From Natronosalvus halobius (GTDB taxonomy: Archaea; Halobacteriota; Halobacteria; Halobacteriales; Natrialbaceae), in contig NZ_CP099997.1 in NCBI RefSeq assembly GCF_024138145.1, forward strand, positions 186,001 through 250,000: 64,000 bases of DNA, in the 5' to 3' direction. The notes beneath the pieces are model-generated. The model ran no database searches and was not told the DNA's origin. It saw only the letters and a list, made by a program, of their open reading frames with translations. Made by a program: the position numbers and the translations under genes. Below are positions 51,953 through 61,574 of this stretch, in pieces (position 1 is the first letter of the stretch; every line of letters starts with the position of its first letter).

Positions 51953-53998
51953 ATGATATCTTTACACGTCCTTCTGGAGGGGGTCACGACCGGAGCCGTT
52001 TCTTTCGTCTCGGTACAGGGACTGCTTGACGGGCTCACGGCCGGCCTCATTTACGTCTTGCTAGCGGCCGGGCTTTCCGTGATCTTCGGGGTCATGCACG
52101 TCATCAACTTCGCCCACGGCGAACTCTTTACGCTCGGCGCGTACTTCGCCCTCGCGTTAATCGCACCCCTCGGTGGCGGTTACGCGTTCTTCGCCGCCCT
52201 ACTGATTGCACCGCTTCTCGTCGGGGTCGTCGGCGTGGCAATCGAGCGATTCACCGTTCGACCGCTGTACGGTCGAAATCCCCTCTATCACATCTTGCTC
52301 ACGTTCGGACTGGTGCTCGTCATCAACGACCTGATCTATCTGGTGTGGGGGACGGGAAACCGCTCGTTCAATCGCCCTGGGATCATCCGTGGTACCTTCG
52401 AACTGTTCGGGTTTAGTTTTAGCTCGTACAACCTGTTCATCATCGTCTTCGGGTCTCTCGTCGCCCTCGCCGTCTGGGCGGCGCTCGAACACACGCGGTA
52501 CGGGCTCATTATTCGCGCCGGGTCACAGGACCGCCAGATGGTCCGGAATCTGGGCATCGATATCGACCGATACTACTCGCTGGTGTTCGGCGCTGGCGCC
52601 GCCCTCGCGGCGATCGCAGGGATCATCGTGGGCGGAACCCAACAGGTGAGCCCCAGCATGGGAATGTCGTTCATCATCCCAGCGTTCGTCATCGTCGTCC
52701 TCGGCGGTCTCGGGAGTTTCAAGGGTGCGGTCGTCGGCGGGCTCCTTGTAGGGGTTCTCCAGGAGACGATTATTCGACCCAACGTCCCCGCGCTCGAGGG
52801 GACCGTGATCTTCCTACTGATGATCGGGATCTTGCTGGTTCGCCCGCAGGGGCTGTTCGGAACCGAAGCTCCGGAGGACGAAAGCGGGACGTTACTGGCC
52901 GGAACCGACGGCAGCTATCTCGACCAGGACACGCGGCTAAAACTCGGGCTCGTTATGGTGGTATTGCTGGTGCTGGTCCCGTTCGGGAGCGGCTGGCTTT
53001 ACTCCGGCTTCGTGGTAACGCTCGTGGTCCGGATGCTCCTCTGGGGACTGTTCGCGCTGTCGCTCGATTTCGTCATGGGGTACACCGGCCTCGTTTCGCT
53101 CGGCCATGTCCTCTTCTGGGGGCTCGGCGCGTACACGGCCGCGATCACGCTGATCAACGTGAGCGAGTCAGCGTTCGTCGCGATCGCGCTGGCTATCGCG
53201 CTCTCTGCGGTGGCCGCGTGGATCGTCGGGTTTCTCTCGATTCGGGTCGCCGGCGTCTACTTCGCGATGATTACGCTCGCGTTCGCGGAATTGTTCTACA
53301 ACGCGATCTATTCGCTGGATACGATTTCGCTCTTCGGTCTCATCGAGGAGCGGCCGTTTACCGGCGGTTCGGACGGGCTCTTTGGCTTCGGCGCGTACTA
53401 CGGTATCGGAGGCATCGGCATCGAACTCAACGAAATCGAGGTCGTCCTCGGTCCGGTCGTCCTCGGTGGTTCAGCCCTGTTCTACTACGTCGTCCTGACC
53501 GCTCTCGTCGCTTCGTTCTTCTTCGCCCGACGAATTCTCAACTCACCGTTCGGCGCGGTCATGAAGGCAATCCGTGAGAACGAACAGCGGGCGACGTTCC
53601 TCGGCTACGACACGACCGTCTACAAGCGCCGCGCGTTCGTCATCAGCGGGGCGGTTGCCGGACTCGCCGGCAGCCTGTCAGCGCTCAACACGGGACTCGT
53701 TACCCCCTCGGCCGCCGAGTGGATCAAATCGGGCGAGGTTATCGTTATGGTCGTCCTCGGGGGCATGGGGACGTTGTATGGGCCAATTCTGGGCTCGTTC
53801 GTCTTTTTCGGCCTGGAGAACGAACTGACCGAGTTCACCGGCTACTGGCGACTGGTACTCGGTGTCATCTTCATTCTGTTCGTCATCTTCCTCCCGCGAG
53901 GGCTGGTCTCGCTTCCAGGACAACTCCGACCGTTCCTCTCGGGTGGACCCGGGTCGAAACCGACCCCAGACGATACGGCACCAGGAGGTGACGACTGA
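51953..53998 (+). CDS. Fused LivH-LivM ABC permease
   Basis: A 681-residue protein that joins the two membrane subunits of a Liv-type importer. Residues about 20-300 are LivH (AGLSVIFGVMHVINFAHGELFTLGAYFAL; AGIIVGGTQQVSPSMG). A polar linker (about 300-325) leads to LivM (DFVMGYTGLVSLGHVLFWGLGAY near 370; AVMKAIRENEQRATFLGYDT near 540, the coupling helix). Usually these are separate genes; fusion fixes the 1:1 stoichiometry. Its stop overlaps livG by one base. Confidence 0.93.
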   Translation: MISLHVLLEGVTTGAVSFVSVQGLLDGLTAGLIYVLLAAGLSVIFGVMHVINFAHGELFTLGAYFALALIAPLGGGYAFFAALLIAPLLVGVVGVAIERFTVRPLYGRNPLYHILLTFGLVLVINDLIYLVWGTGNRSFNRPGIIRGTFELFGFSFSSYNLFIIVFGSLVALAVWAALEHTRYGLIIRAGSQDRQMVRNLGIDIDRYYSLVFGAGAALAAIAGIIVGGTQQVSPSMGMSFIIPAFVIVVLGGLGSFKGAVVGGLLVGVLQETIIRPNVPALEGTVIFLLMIGILLVRPQGLFGTEAPEDESGTLLAGTDGSYLDQDTRLKLGLVMVVLLVLVPFGSGWLYSGFVVTLVVRMLLWGLFALSLDFVMGYTGLVSLGHVLFWGLGAYTAAITLINVSESAFVAIALAIALSAVAAWIVGFLSIRVAGVYFAMITLAFAELFYNAIYSLDTISLFGLIEERPFTGGSDGLFGFGAYYGIGGIGIELNEIEVVLGPVVLGGSALFYYVVLTALVASFFFARRILNSPFGAVMKAIRENEQRATFLGYDTTVYKRRAFVISGAVAGLAGSLSALNTGLVTPSAAEWIKSGEVIVMVVLGGMGTLYGPILGSFVFFGLENELTEFTGYWRLVLGVIFILFVIFLPRGLVSLPGQLRPFLSGGPGSKPTPDDTAPGGDD

Positions 53999-54807
53999 TG
54001 GCGACCGAACCGCTCCCGACCAACGCAGATCCCATCCTCCGCACGGAGGGTCTCGTCAAGCGATTCGGCGAGTTCACGGCAACAGACCACGTCGAGCTCG
54101 AACTCGAGCGCGGCGAGTTCCGGAGCCTGATCGGTCCGAACGGGGCCGGCAAGACGACCCTGTTCAACCTCATCTCCGGGGCGCTCCCGGTCACGGAGGG
54201 GGAAATCTACTTCGCCGGACGCGACGACGAGGAGCCGACTGCCATTACGTCGCTCTCGCCGGCCGAACGCGTTCGCCGCGGCATTGGTCGGTCCTTCCAG
54301 ATATCGAATATATTTGGCGGATTATCTGTTCGAGAAAACGTCAGACTGGCAGTCCAGTCGGTCAACCGAGAGGAAATTGGGCTGCTCGAGTCGCTGTTTA
54401 GACCGACCGACCGCTACGACGGGATCACCGCCGAAACCGAGCGCATCCTGGAGCGAGTCGGCCTCGAGTCGGTCGCGGACGTCACCGCCAACGCGCTGGC
54501 GTACGGCGATCGCCGCCGCCTCGAAATCGGCGTCGTCCTGGCGACCGATCCCGAACTGGTCTTGCTCGACGAACCGACCGCCGGCATGAGCGTCGAGGAG
54601 ACGCGAGAGACGATCGAATTGATCCAGAACGTTCTAGTCGACCAGACATTACTGCTAATCGAACACGACATCGAACTCGTCATGGAACTTTCCGACCGAA
54701 TCAGCGTGTTGAATCGCGGTGAACTCCTCGCGGAGGGAACGCCGGATCAGATCTCCAGCAACCAGGCCGTCCAGGACGCCTACCTCGGAGGGACGCTCGA
54801 TGAGTGA
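53998..54807 (+). CDS. livG: ABC transporter ATP-binding protein LivG
   Basis: A 269-residue ATPase: Walker A GPNGAGKTT (residue about 48), signature-like LAYGDRRRLEIG and Walker B LVLLDEPTAGMSVEE. LivG-type length and the IFGGLSVRENVRLA segment place it in the branched-chain group. It powers import through the fused permease with LivF. Overlaps livHM by 1 bp and livF by 8 bp. Confidence 0.95.
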   Translation: MATEPLPTNADPILRTEGLVKRFGEFTATDHVELELERGEFRSLIGPNGAGKTTLFNLISGALPVTEGEIYFAGRDDEEPTAITSLSPAERVRRGIGRSFQISNIFGGLSVRENVRLAVQSVNREEIGLLESLFRPTDRYDGITAETERILERVGLESVADVTANALAYGDRRRLEIGVVLATDPELVLLDEPTAGMSVEETRETIELIQNVLVDQTLLLIEHDIELVMELSDRISVLNRGELLAEGTPDQISSNQAVQDAYLGGTLDE

Positions 54808-55525
54808 TCGCGTCCCGCTCCTCGAACTCGAGGACGTCGACGCGGGCTACGGCGAAACGCGGGTCCTGCACGACCTGTCGCTCGCGATCGAGGAGGGAGA
54901 AATCGTCTCGCTGATCGGGCGCAACGGGGCCGGCAAGACGACCACCCTTCGGTCGATCATGGGGATCGTTACGCCCACGTCGGGAACGATCGCCTACCGC
55001 GGCGAGGACATCTCGCATCTCGACGCGACCGCGACCGCCAAGCGGGGACTCTCGCTCGTCCCCGAGGAGCGCCAGATATTCCCTGAGTTGACCGTCCGCG
55101 AGAACCTCGAACTGGCTGCCTACGGCGGGGCTGACGACGTCGACTCGCTCTCGGTCGACGAGGCGCTCGAGACGTTCGAGAACCTCGCCGAGCGGGAGGG
55201 GAACGCCGGGTCGTCGCTCTCGGGCGGCGAACAGCAGATGCTCGCCATCGCCCGGGCGCTCGTCGCGGGGGCCGACCTCATCTTGCTCGACGAGCCGACC
55301 GAGGGGCTCGCCCCGTACATCGTCCAGGACGTCATGGACATCATCGAGGACCTCAACGAGCGGGGAATCACGGTCCTTCTGATCGAACAGAACGTCCACG
55401 TCGGCCTTGCCCTTGCGGACCGGAACTACGTCATCAACCAAGGCGAGATCGTCTGGGAGGGAACGTCGGCGGAACTCGAGGCTGACGAGGAGGTACTCGA
55501 TCGGTTCCTCGGCGTCACGGCCTGA
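54800..55525 (+). CDS. livF: ABC transporter ATP-binding protein LivF
   Basis: A 241-residue ATPase: Walker A GRNGAGKTT, signature LSGGEQQMLAIARAL and Walker B LILLDEPTEGLAP, with the LivF-type VPEERQIFPELTVRENLEL. Start ATG 54800 lies inside the livG 3' end. Last gene of the operon. Confidence 0.95.
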   Translation: MSDRVPLLELEDVDAGYGETRVLHDLSLAIEEGEIVSLIGRNGAGKTTTLRSIMGIVTPTSGTIAYRGEDISHLDATATAKRGLSLVPEERQIFPELTVRENLELAAYGGADDVDSLSVDEALETFENLAEREGNAGSSLSGGEQQMLAIARALVAGADLILLDEPTEGLAPYIVQDVMDIIEDLNERGITVLLIEQNVHVGLALADRNYVINQGEIVWEGTSAELEADEEVLDRFLGVTA

Positions 55526-55550
55526 TCGTTTTCTTTTGCGGGTTTTCGCT
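55526..55550 (+). terminator. T-rich terminator after livF
   Basis: The stop codon is followed at once by T tracts (GTTTTCTTTTGCGGGTTTT), the usual archaeal intrinsic termination signal, 35 bp before the convergent antiporter gene ends. Confidence 0.5.
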
Positions 55551-55583
55551 CGAGCCGCCGTTGGCCGATGCGCTTGCTACCGC

Positions 55584-56858
55584 TCACGACGAGTCCGTCA
55601 CCATTCGCATGATGGGGTTCGCCGTGATTCCGTGGAGGACGATCGAGATGAGGACGACGGCCCCAACGAGCGCCCAGAGCAGATCGGCGTCGGAGAAGGC
55701 GGCCTCGTTGAGGCCGTGAGCGAGGTAGTAGAACGAACCGATCCCGCGGATGCCGAAGAACGCGATGGCGCCGCGATCGGCCCACCCCGTACTCGAGCCG
55801 AGGAAGCCGACGAGGCCGGCCAGCGGACGCACGAGGAAGACGATGGCAACGGCAGCGATCACCGCCTCGAGCGTCAGCGGCGCGAGCAGGCCACCGGCGA
55901 TCGCGCCGCCGAAGAAGACCATGATGACTCCCATAGAGACCTGTTCGGCGAGTTCGCTGATTTCGTGGAGCGCGTCGTTGTACTCGTGAGACCGTTCGGA
56001 ACTGCGGATCGTCACCGCGGCGACGAATACCGCGATGAAGCCGTACCCGCCGACGAGTTCGGTGATCCCGTAGATGAGGAGCGTCCCGGCGACGGCCTCG
56101 AGCCCCTGGACGGACCTGGCGATCTGCGTGTTCGGTTCGGTGCCGAAGATGAGCCTGGCGCTGATCCAGCCGAGGATGACGCCGGCGAGAGTCCCGACGA
56201 CGACCCGGTAGCCGACATCGACCAGCAGCCACTCTCCCATCCAGTTACCCGGGGCGATGCCGACGAGGGCCATGGCGACGGCGAGATTGGTGAATGGAAA
56301 GGCGAAGCCGTCGTTGAGTCCGGCCTCGGAGGAAAGCGCGAACCGGACCTCGTCATCGTACTCCCCCTCGCCGATCACGTCCTCTTCGGATCCGTCTCCG
56401 GGGTCCTCAACCTGGACTTCGGAGGCGAGCACGGGATCGGTCGGAGCGATACACGCCCCGAGGAGAATCGCCGTCGGGACGACGAGGCCGACCAGCCACC
56501 AGCCGACCAACGCCGCACCGGCGATCGATAACGGCATTGCGATCAGCAGCAATCGCCAGGTCGACGACCAGGCACGCAGTCCTGGTGCCCGGTCGAGTTT
56601 CAGTCCGACGCCCATCAGCGCGATGATGACCCCGAACTCCGCTAGCCGTTCGACGACGTGGCCCTGCTCGAGCGGATCGGGGGCAGGGAGCCCGAACGGT
56701 AATCCGAACGTGAGAAATCCTAGGACCACGAAGAATATGGGCAGAGAAATCGCTCTGTCGGCGACGTATCGGGGGAGCACGGCGATGCCGAACAGCGTCA
56801 CACCGACGACGACGAAGCCGATGTCGTACAACTCGAGTACCACAGCAGTACTATCCAT
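55584..56858 (-). CDS. CPA1 family Na+(K+)/H+ antiporter
   Basis: A 424-residue, about 12-helix antiporter. LLGACIAPTDPVLASEVQV is the CPA1 unwound-helix motif and SSEAGLNDGFAFPFTNLAV holds the ion-binding Asp of helix 5 (ND motif, Na+/H+ electroneutral type). A cytoplasmic insertion (DPGDGSEEDVIGEGEYDDE) separates them. Start ATG 56858. It lies convergent with livF and divergent from a small lipoprotein gene, near a K+/H+ antiporter, giving a cation/pH gene group. Confidence 0.93.
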   Translation of the reverse strand: MDSTAVVLELYDIGFVVVGVTLFGIAVLPRYVADRAISLPIFFVVLGFLTFGLPFGLPAPDPLEQGHVVERLAEFGVIIALMGVGLKLDRAPGLRAWSSTWRLLLIAMPLSIAGAALVGWWLVGLVVPTAILLGACIAPTDPVLASEVQVEDPGDGSEEDVIGEGEYDDEVRFALSSEAGLNDGFAFPFTNLAVAMALVGIAPGNWMGEWLLVDVGYRVVVGTLAGVILGWISARLIFGTEPNTQIARSVQGLEAVAGTLLIYGITELVGGYGFIAVFVAAVTIRSSERSHEYNDALHEISELAEQVSMGVIMVFFGGAIAGGLLAPLTLEAVIAAVAIVFLVRPLAGLVGFLGSSTGWADRGAIAFFGIRGIGSFYYLAHGLNEAAFSDADLLWALVGAVVLISIVLHGITANPIMRMVTDSS

Positions 56859-56930
56859 CAACGATCAGATAAGACCGAACCCGTCAGTTGCAGGCAGAGG
56901 GTCGTTTGTCGTGGTCGTCGTTCGTTCCCT

Positions 56931-57626
56931 ATGGACCGACGGTTCGGAGGGGCGTCGAGTGTGTCGAAGTCGAGTGAATCGGGGCGAATTGCGTCGGAGT
57001 CGAGTGCGTCGAGGCGGATTGAGTCGAAGTCGAGCGAGTCAGAGTCGAACACGCCGGATCGAATCTCGAGACGCACCGCCCTCGGCATCCTCGCCGTCGG
57101 CGTTTCCGCGTCGCTCGCGGGCTGTACCCAGGACGTAGGCGAGGAACTCCCACCGAATACGTCCTGGCCGATCGCCGAACTCGTTCCCGACCTGCCGATA
57201 ACGAAACGGACGGACGTGTTCGCGGCGGGAATCGAGTCGGTAGACGACGAAATCACCGACGAGGACGCGTTCGCAGAGACGCTCGAGGCCGAAGAGCTCG
57301 AGGTCGAGTCACTCGAGCGCGAGCGGGACGTGCTGACCCTCGAGTACGTCAACCGGGAGCGGTACGAAACGGGAACGATTCACGAACTCGGTCCGATCGC
57401 TGGAGCCTACGCGGCCCTGATCGACGCCGGCTACGACGCCGTCGCCCTCGCGATCACGATTCTCGACGACGCGCCCGAATCATACGGCTCGGCGACGGTC
57501 GAGAGCGCGTGGGCCGAACGCTACGTGACTGGCAACCTGACGGCCGCCGAGTACGGCGAACTGGTGGCCACCACGATCAACTCACGGCGCCACCCGCCGT
57601 TCGTCGGCGTCTCGCCGGAGGAGTAG
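56931..57626 (+). CDS. Small exported lipoprotein with repeat-extended N-terminus
   Basis: A 231-residue protein of unknown function. A twin-arginine/lipobox signal (ISRRTALGILAVGVSASLAGC) lies at about residues 45-65, preceded by a Ser-rich segment made of 10-residue repeats (SKSSESGRIA, SESSASRRIE, SKSSESES). No ATG/GTG/TTG lies closer to the signal, so the long n-region seems real. The mature part is acidic with helices (ELGPIAGAYAALIDAGYDAVALAITIL). I do not recognise the family. Confidence 0.78.
   Translation: MDRRFGGASSVSKSSESGRIASESSASRRIESKSSESESNTPDRISRRTALGILAVGVSASLAGCTQDVGEELPPNTSWPIAELVPDLPITKRTDVFAAGIESVDDEITDEDAFAETLEAEELEVESLERERDVLTLEYVNRERYETGTIHELGPIAGAYAALIDAGYDAVALAITILDDAPESYGSATVESAWAERYVTGNLTAAEYGELVATTINSRRHPPFVGVSPEE
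56964..57047 (+). repeat. 30 bp tandem repeat (2.8 copies) in the lipoprotein N-terminus
   Basis: Units at 56964, 56994 and 57024 encode 10-residue Ser/Glu/Arg repeats before the signal peptide of the small lipoprotein. Confidence 0.75.
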
Positions 57627-57774
57627 CGTGATCGAGTAACCCACGCCGGTCGTCTCGGTAGCCTCGTCCAGTACGACGGTCGAATCGGTGTCCGTAGTCC
57701 GTCCCCAGGCTTCCGTCGCCGCTGGCCTGGCGATTCCCGCCGCGTTTATTACGTTCCCTTCCCGTCTTCAGGGT

Positions 57775-58269
57775 ATGACCATCTACGAGAGCGACCTTCC
57801 CGGCGTCGGCAAGAAGCACGAGGTGGAACTCGAGGGCGGGGAGCGCCTCGTCATCGTCACCCACAACACGGGTAAACGGGAGATCTACCGAAAAGAGAAG
57901 GAGGGGGCCGACAGCGAGAAGGTGTTCGAATTGCCCGACCGGCTCGCCCGCAAGGTAGGAACGATCCTCGAGGGCGCGTACTTCCAGCCGGTACAATCCG
58001 AGCGTGTGGAGACCATGCTCACCGGTGAGACGTTCATCGAGTGGTACAACCTGGACCCGGCCTCGGAACTCGTCGGCCAGACAATCGCCGAGGCACAGAT
58101 TCGCGAGCGAACCGGGGTCTCGATCGTCGCGATCCAGCGAGGCGAGGAGGTTCTCGCTGCCCCCGGCCCGGAGACGACGTTCGCGGCCGACGACACGCTC
58201 GTCGTCGTCGGCGACCGCGACGACTGCCGGGACTTCGAGTCACTGATCGGGGGCGACGGCGGAGGGTGA
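57775..58269 (+). CDS. TrkA-C domain regulatory subunit, KhtT-like
   Basis: A 164-residue cytosolic protein. Residues 1-70 are a KhtT-type N-terminal domain (MTIYESDLPGVGKKHEVEL), and about 85-160 a TrkA-C/RCK_C domain (ELVGQTIAEAQIRERTGVSIVAIQRGEEVL; FAADDTLVVVGDRDD). It precedes a CPA2 antiporter gene by 33 bp; in Bacillus KhtT gates the KhtU K+/H+ antiporter. Start 57775 by homology. Confidence 0.93.
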   Translation: MTIYESDLPGVGKKHEVELEGGERLVIVTHNTGKREIYRKEKEGADSEKVFELPDRLARKVGTILEGAYFQPVQSERVETMLTGETFIEWYNLDPASELVGQTIAEAQIRERTGVSIVAIQRGEEVLAAPGPETTFAADDTLVVVGDRDDCRDFESLIGGDGGG

Positions 58270-58302
58270 TCCCCGTGCAGCCACCACTGGAGGTGTCCGA
58301 GA

Positions 58303-59577
58303 GTGGCAGCTGAAACCCACCTCGTCGACGTCGGTGCGCTTTTCGCCGTCGCCGCCGTCGCCGGCCTGCTCGCCTCGCGCATCGATCAGTCGGTGATCCC
58401 GTTTTACATCGTTGCCGGGATGCTTTCGGGCCCGTACGTACTCGGTAGGGTCGACCTTCCGGCCCACCTGGGGACAGACCTCCTCCCGCACGGAGAGGCG
58501 CTGGCGCTCGACGGCCAGGCCGAATTCATCCACCTGGGTGCCGAACTCGGGATCGTCTTCTTGCTGTTCTTCCTGGGCCTCGAATTCAACCTCGAGCGAC
58601 TGCTGGCGGCCAAACACAGAATCGGGAAAGCCGGGAGCGTGGATCTGGCCATCAACTTCGGTGCCGGACTGCTCCTCGGGTTCGTGCTCTTCGAGTCACT
58701 CCTCGCGGCCCTGCTCGTCGCGGGCATCGTCTACATCTCCTCGAGTGCGATCATCACCAAGTCCCTGATCGACCTCGGCTGGATCGCCAACGACGAGGCG
58801 AACCCGATGCTCGGAACGCTCGTCTACGAGGACCTCTTCATCGCTATCTACCTCGCGGTCGTCTCCGCGCTCGTCCTGGGCGGTGGCGACGTGGAAGAGG
58901 CCATCGGCTCGATCGGGATCGCGCTTGGGTTCATTATCGCGCTCCTGGTGCTCGTCCAGTTCGGCACCGCCTGGTTCCAGCGAAGCCTCGAGACGGACTC
59001 CAACGAGTTCCTCATCCTTCGCACGCTGGGAATCCTCGTCCTGATCGCAGGCGCCGCGCTCGCCCTGGGCGTTAGCGAGGCCGTCGCCGCCTTCTTCGTC
59101 GGAATGGGGTTCTCCGCGACCGACCACGTCCACGATCTCGAACAGTTGCTCGAGCCTGTCCGGGACGTCTTCGCCGCCATCTTCTTCTTCTGGATCGGCC
59201 TCGAGACGAACCCACAGTTGTTCGCCGGTGTCGCCGGGCTAATCGCCGTCGCAGTGATCGTCACGACGCCGACAAAACTGCTGAGCGGCTACCTCGGTGG
59301 TCGGATTTACAACCTCGACGAGCGTCGATCCCTGCGGGTCGGCCTCGGCATGACGACCCGTGGCGAGTTCTCCCTGATCATCGCGAGCATCGCCGTGGCG
59401 GGCGCCGGCGGGGCGCTCACCGAACCCGTCGCTACCCAGATCTACGCGTTCGCCGTCGGCTACGTGCTGGTCATGAGCATCCTCGGGACGACGTTCATGC
59501 AGTACGCCGACCGCATCGAAGCGGTGCTCGTGCCGCGCCTCGAGGCGCGCAGTGGGCCGGTCTCGAGCGGCGACTGA
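58303..59577 (+). CDS. CPA2 family K+/H+ antiporter, KhtU-like
   Basis: A 424-residue, 12-helix antiporter: VIPFYIVAGMLSGPYVLG, FLGLEFNLERL, YISSSAIITKSLIDLG and VYEDLFIAIYLAVVSALV are CPA2/KefB-type segments; MTTRGEFSLIIASIA marks the conserved Arg/Glu helix. The GTG start is supported by GGAGGTG about 7 nt upstream. No RCK domain of its own, so it depends on the upstream TrkA-C protein. It should expel K+ under alkaline or hypo-osmotic stress, opposing the Trk uptake genes. Confidence 0.94.
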   Translation: MAAETHLVDVGALFAVAAVAGLLASRIDQSVIPFYIVAGMLSGPYVLGRVDLPAHLGTDLLPHGEALALDGQAEFIHLGAELGIVFLLFFLGLEFNLERLLAAKHRIGKAGSVDLAINFGAGLLLGFVLFESLLAALLVAGIVYISSSAIITKSLIDLGWIANDEANPMLGTLVYEDLFIAIYLAVVSALVLGGGDVEEAIGSIGIALGFIIALLVLVQFGTAWFQRSLETDSNEFLILRTLGILVLIAGAALALGVSEAVAAFFVGMGFSATDHVHDLEQLLEPVRDVFAAIFFFWIGLETNPQLFAGVAGLIAVAVIVTTPTKLLSGYLGGRIYNLDERRSLRVGLGMTTRGEFSLIIASIAVAGAGGALTEPVATQIYAFAVGYVLVMSILGTTFMQYADRIEAVLVPRLEARSGPVSSGD

Positions 59578-59693
59578 TCGATCGTTTCGGCCGTCGATTT
59601 TTCGTTCGGCGTGAACTCACAGCCGATGCCCACTGCGACCCGTGTCTGGTCACAACAGACAACTTCAAACCCCTCGAGCCCCCTCCATCCCCC

Positions 59694-60347
59694 ATGCTCG
59701 AGGCAGTCGTCTTCGATTTAGATTACACACTGGCGGTCCCCGACCGGGACCGGGAGACGTTGCTCACCGAGGCGACGGCCGCGACCGGTGCACCGCCGCT
59801 CTCGAGGGAGGCGTACCTCGAGGCTCATCGGAACAACCTCACGCGCGAGAGCCGCGAGCCAATCTTCGCGGACCTGCTCGCCGACCACGACACAAGCGCC
59901 GAGCCCGGCGCCGTCGCCACGGCCTACCGGGAGTCCATCGCCGACGCCCTCACGCCGCTGGCGGGCGTCGAGGCCATGCTCGAGGACCTCCGGTCGACCT
60001 ACCGCGTGGGACTCCTGACGAACGGTCCCGTCCGCGCCCAGCGAGACAAACTCGAGACGCTGGACTGGGAGAGCCGGTTCGACGCGGCGCTCGTCACCGG
60101 CGAACTCGAGGCCGGCAAGCCCGACCCGCGGGCGTTCGAGGCGATCCTGGAGGAGCTGTCGGTCGCACCCGACCGAGCCGTCTACGTCGGTGACGAGCGC
60201 GAGGCGGACGTGGAGGGGGCGACTCGAGCGGGAATGCGGGCGATCCAGGTGCTCCGATCGGACACCGAACCCGACTCGCGGGCGGTCGCCCACGTCGACC
60301 AGTCCACCATCGCGAGTGAATTGCCAGCGGTTCTGGCGTCGTTGTAG
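59694..60347 (+). CDS. HAD-superfamily hydrolase
   Basis: A 217-residue haloacid-dehalogenase-like phosphatase. Motif I is VVFDLDYTLAV (nucleophile Asp8 and acid/base Asp10), motif II LLTNGP, motif III Lys in AGKPDPRAFEAIL and motif IV VYVGDEREADVEGA. A helical cap (about 15-80) makes it subfamily IA, the phosphoglycolate-phosphatase group. Substrate unknown. Confidence 0.93.
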   Translation: MLEAVVFDLDYTLAVPDRDRETLLTEATAATGAPPLSREAYLEAHRNNLTRESREPIFADLLADHDTSAEPGAVATAYRESIADALTPLAGVEAMLEDLRSTYRVGLLTNGPVRAQRDKLETLDWESRFDAALVTGELEAGKPDPRAFEAILEELSVAPDRAVYVGDEREADVEGATRAGMRAIQVLRSDTEPDSRAVAHVDQSTIASELPAVLASL

Positions 60348-60804
60348 CCACTCGCATCGGCACGTGATCGCTAGAGTCGCGAGCGATCCTGGCCCGTCAC
60401 CGATACATTGAGACTACCTCCACGGTGATATCGCGCATACCGGTTCTGGGCTACTAACCGCATGCTCACCCCGACATGGAGTAAAGGGTGGACGTAGCAG
60501 CTCTTGATTCCAGAGTAACCGCTAAACTGAAAGCGGAAGGTAGGGGTCTCAGTGAATATGCTCCCTAACGAATAGAGGAATTCACAGAGGTATGAGCGCT
60601 TCTATGATCGTACTGGTCAGACTACCTTGGAGATCATAACCACGACAGCTGTCCGGAAGATGTGTGTAGAAGTGGTCTATGAACGAACCTAGGAAGAAAT
60701 CTTGGAGTGGGCGGTTATCGCTCGAGATGGCTTTTCAGGACAGAGGTAGGCGTGAGCGGGACAAAGAGAGTGACCCAAAAAGAGGAGAAATCACGCTCTC
60801 AAAC

Positions 60805-61366
60805 GTTCATAATCGGTTTCTGTCTTGCGTTTTCCGGGTTATCGGAAATCAGGAAGTGTAACGCTACGAAGAGAGCCCTAAGCCAGTCTCACGAAATCGG
60901 ATTCGCTGGTTTAGAGCCTTCTCTGCAGGATTTCACATACCCACTCGAGTCGAGCGTGTGGTCATCCAGCACACGATTCAAAAGTTCATAATCGGTTTCC
61001 TGCTATCGGTTTTAGGGTGCTAGACAGCACTGGAACCACCGATTGGACTGAGATACTTTCCGAGAAGGCAAACACACTCGAGAGCACGTCTCGAACCGGA
61101 TATGGACTTTTAACGACTCGAGTCCTGCATCTGCTCAGCGAGCGCCGATCACGAAACGGGCCTCGCTCACCCATCAGTCTCGGCAATCACCAGAATATAC
61201 GTGAATGCTCCCTAATCGCCTCGAGAGGCCTCTTACTCGACGATTGGGACACATCTCATGCTCTCGAGGAAGATCCTCATCGTGCAATCCTTCCTAGACT
61301 ATCTTCATAATCGGCCCTCGAAACAGAGACCATACCTACTCTTCCGGACGTAGAACCCGATTATGA
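60805..61366. repeat. Dispersed TTCATAATCGG repeats
   Basis: GTTCATAATCGGTTTC occurs at 60805-60820 and 60984-60999; TTCATAATCGG recurs at about 61304, and its inverted form (CCGATTATGA) at 61357-61366. All lie in the gene-free region. Confidence 0.7.
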
Positions 61367-61559
61367 GGTATCTGATACGCGATTAGTATGTTTTGTTGTA
61401 AACCGAACCAGATGTAGTGCCACATTCGCACTCTCAATTCGCACGACAACCGAAATGTATCGCCATAGATGGGTCTCACGAGGCACAGTTCGCATCGTCT
61501 TTCCGCGACGAGGAACTGGACGCGAATAATCGAAAATAGCCACCTTAATGGTTCCATTC

Positions 61560-61574
61560 GTGCAATTCTTGCAC
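61560..61574 (+). promoter_or_regulatory. Palindrome next to the dehydrogenase start codon
   Basis: GTGCAATTCTTGCAC, a perfect 6-3-6 inverted repeat, ends 1 nt before the ATG at 61576. On a leaderless message it would cover the transcription start, a good place for a repressor such as an Lrp- or TrmB-type protein. Confidence 0.55.

Noticed and set aside
60679-60861. 60-residue plus-strand frame in the gene-free region
   Set aside because: Basic composition unlike the acidic proteome, no ribosome site or family; treated as chance.
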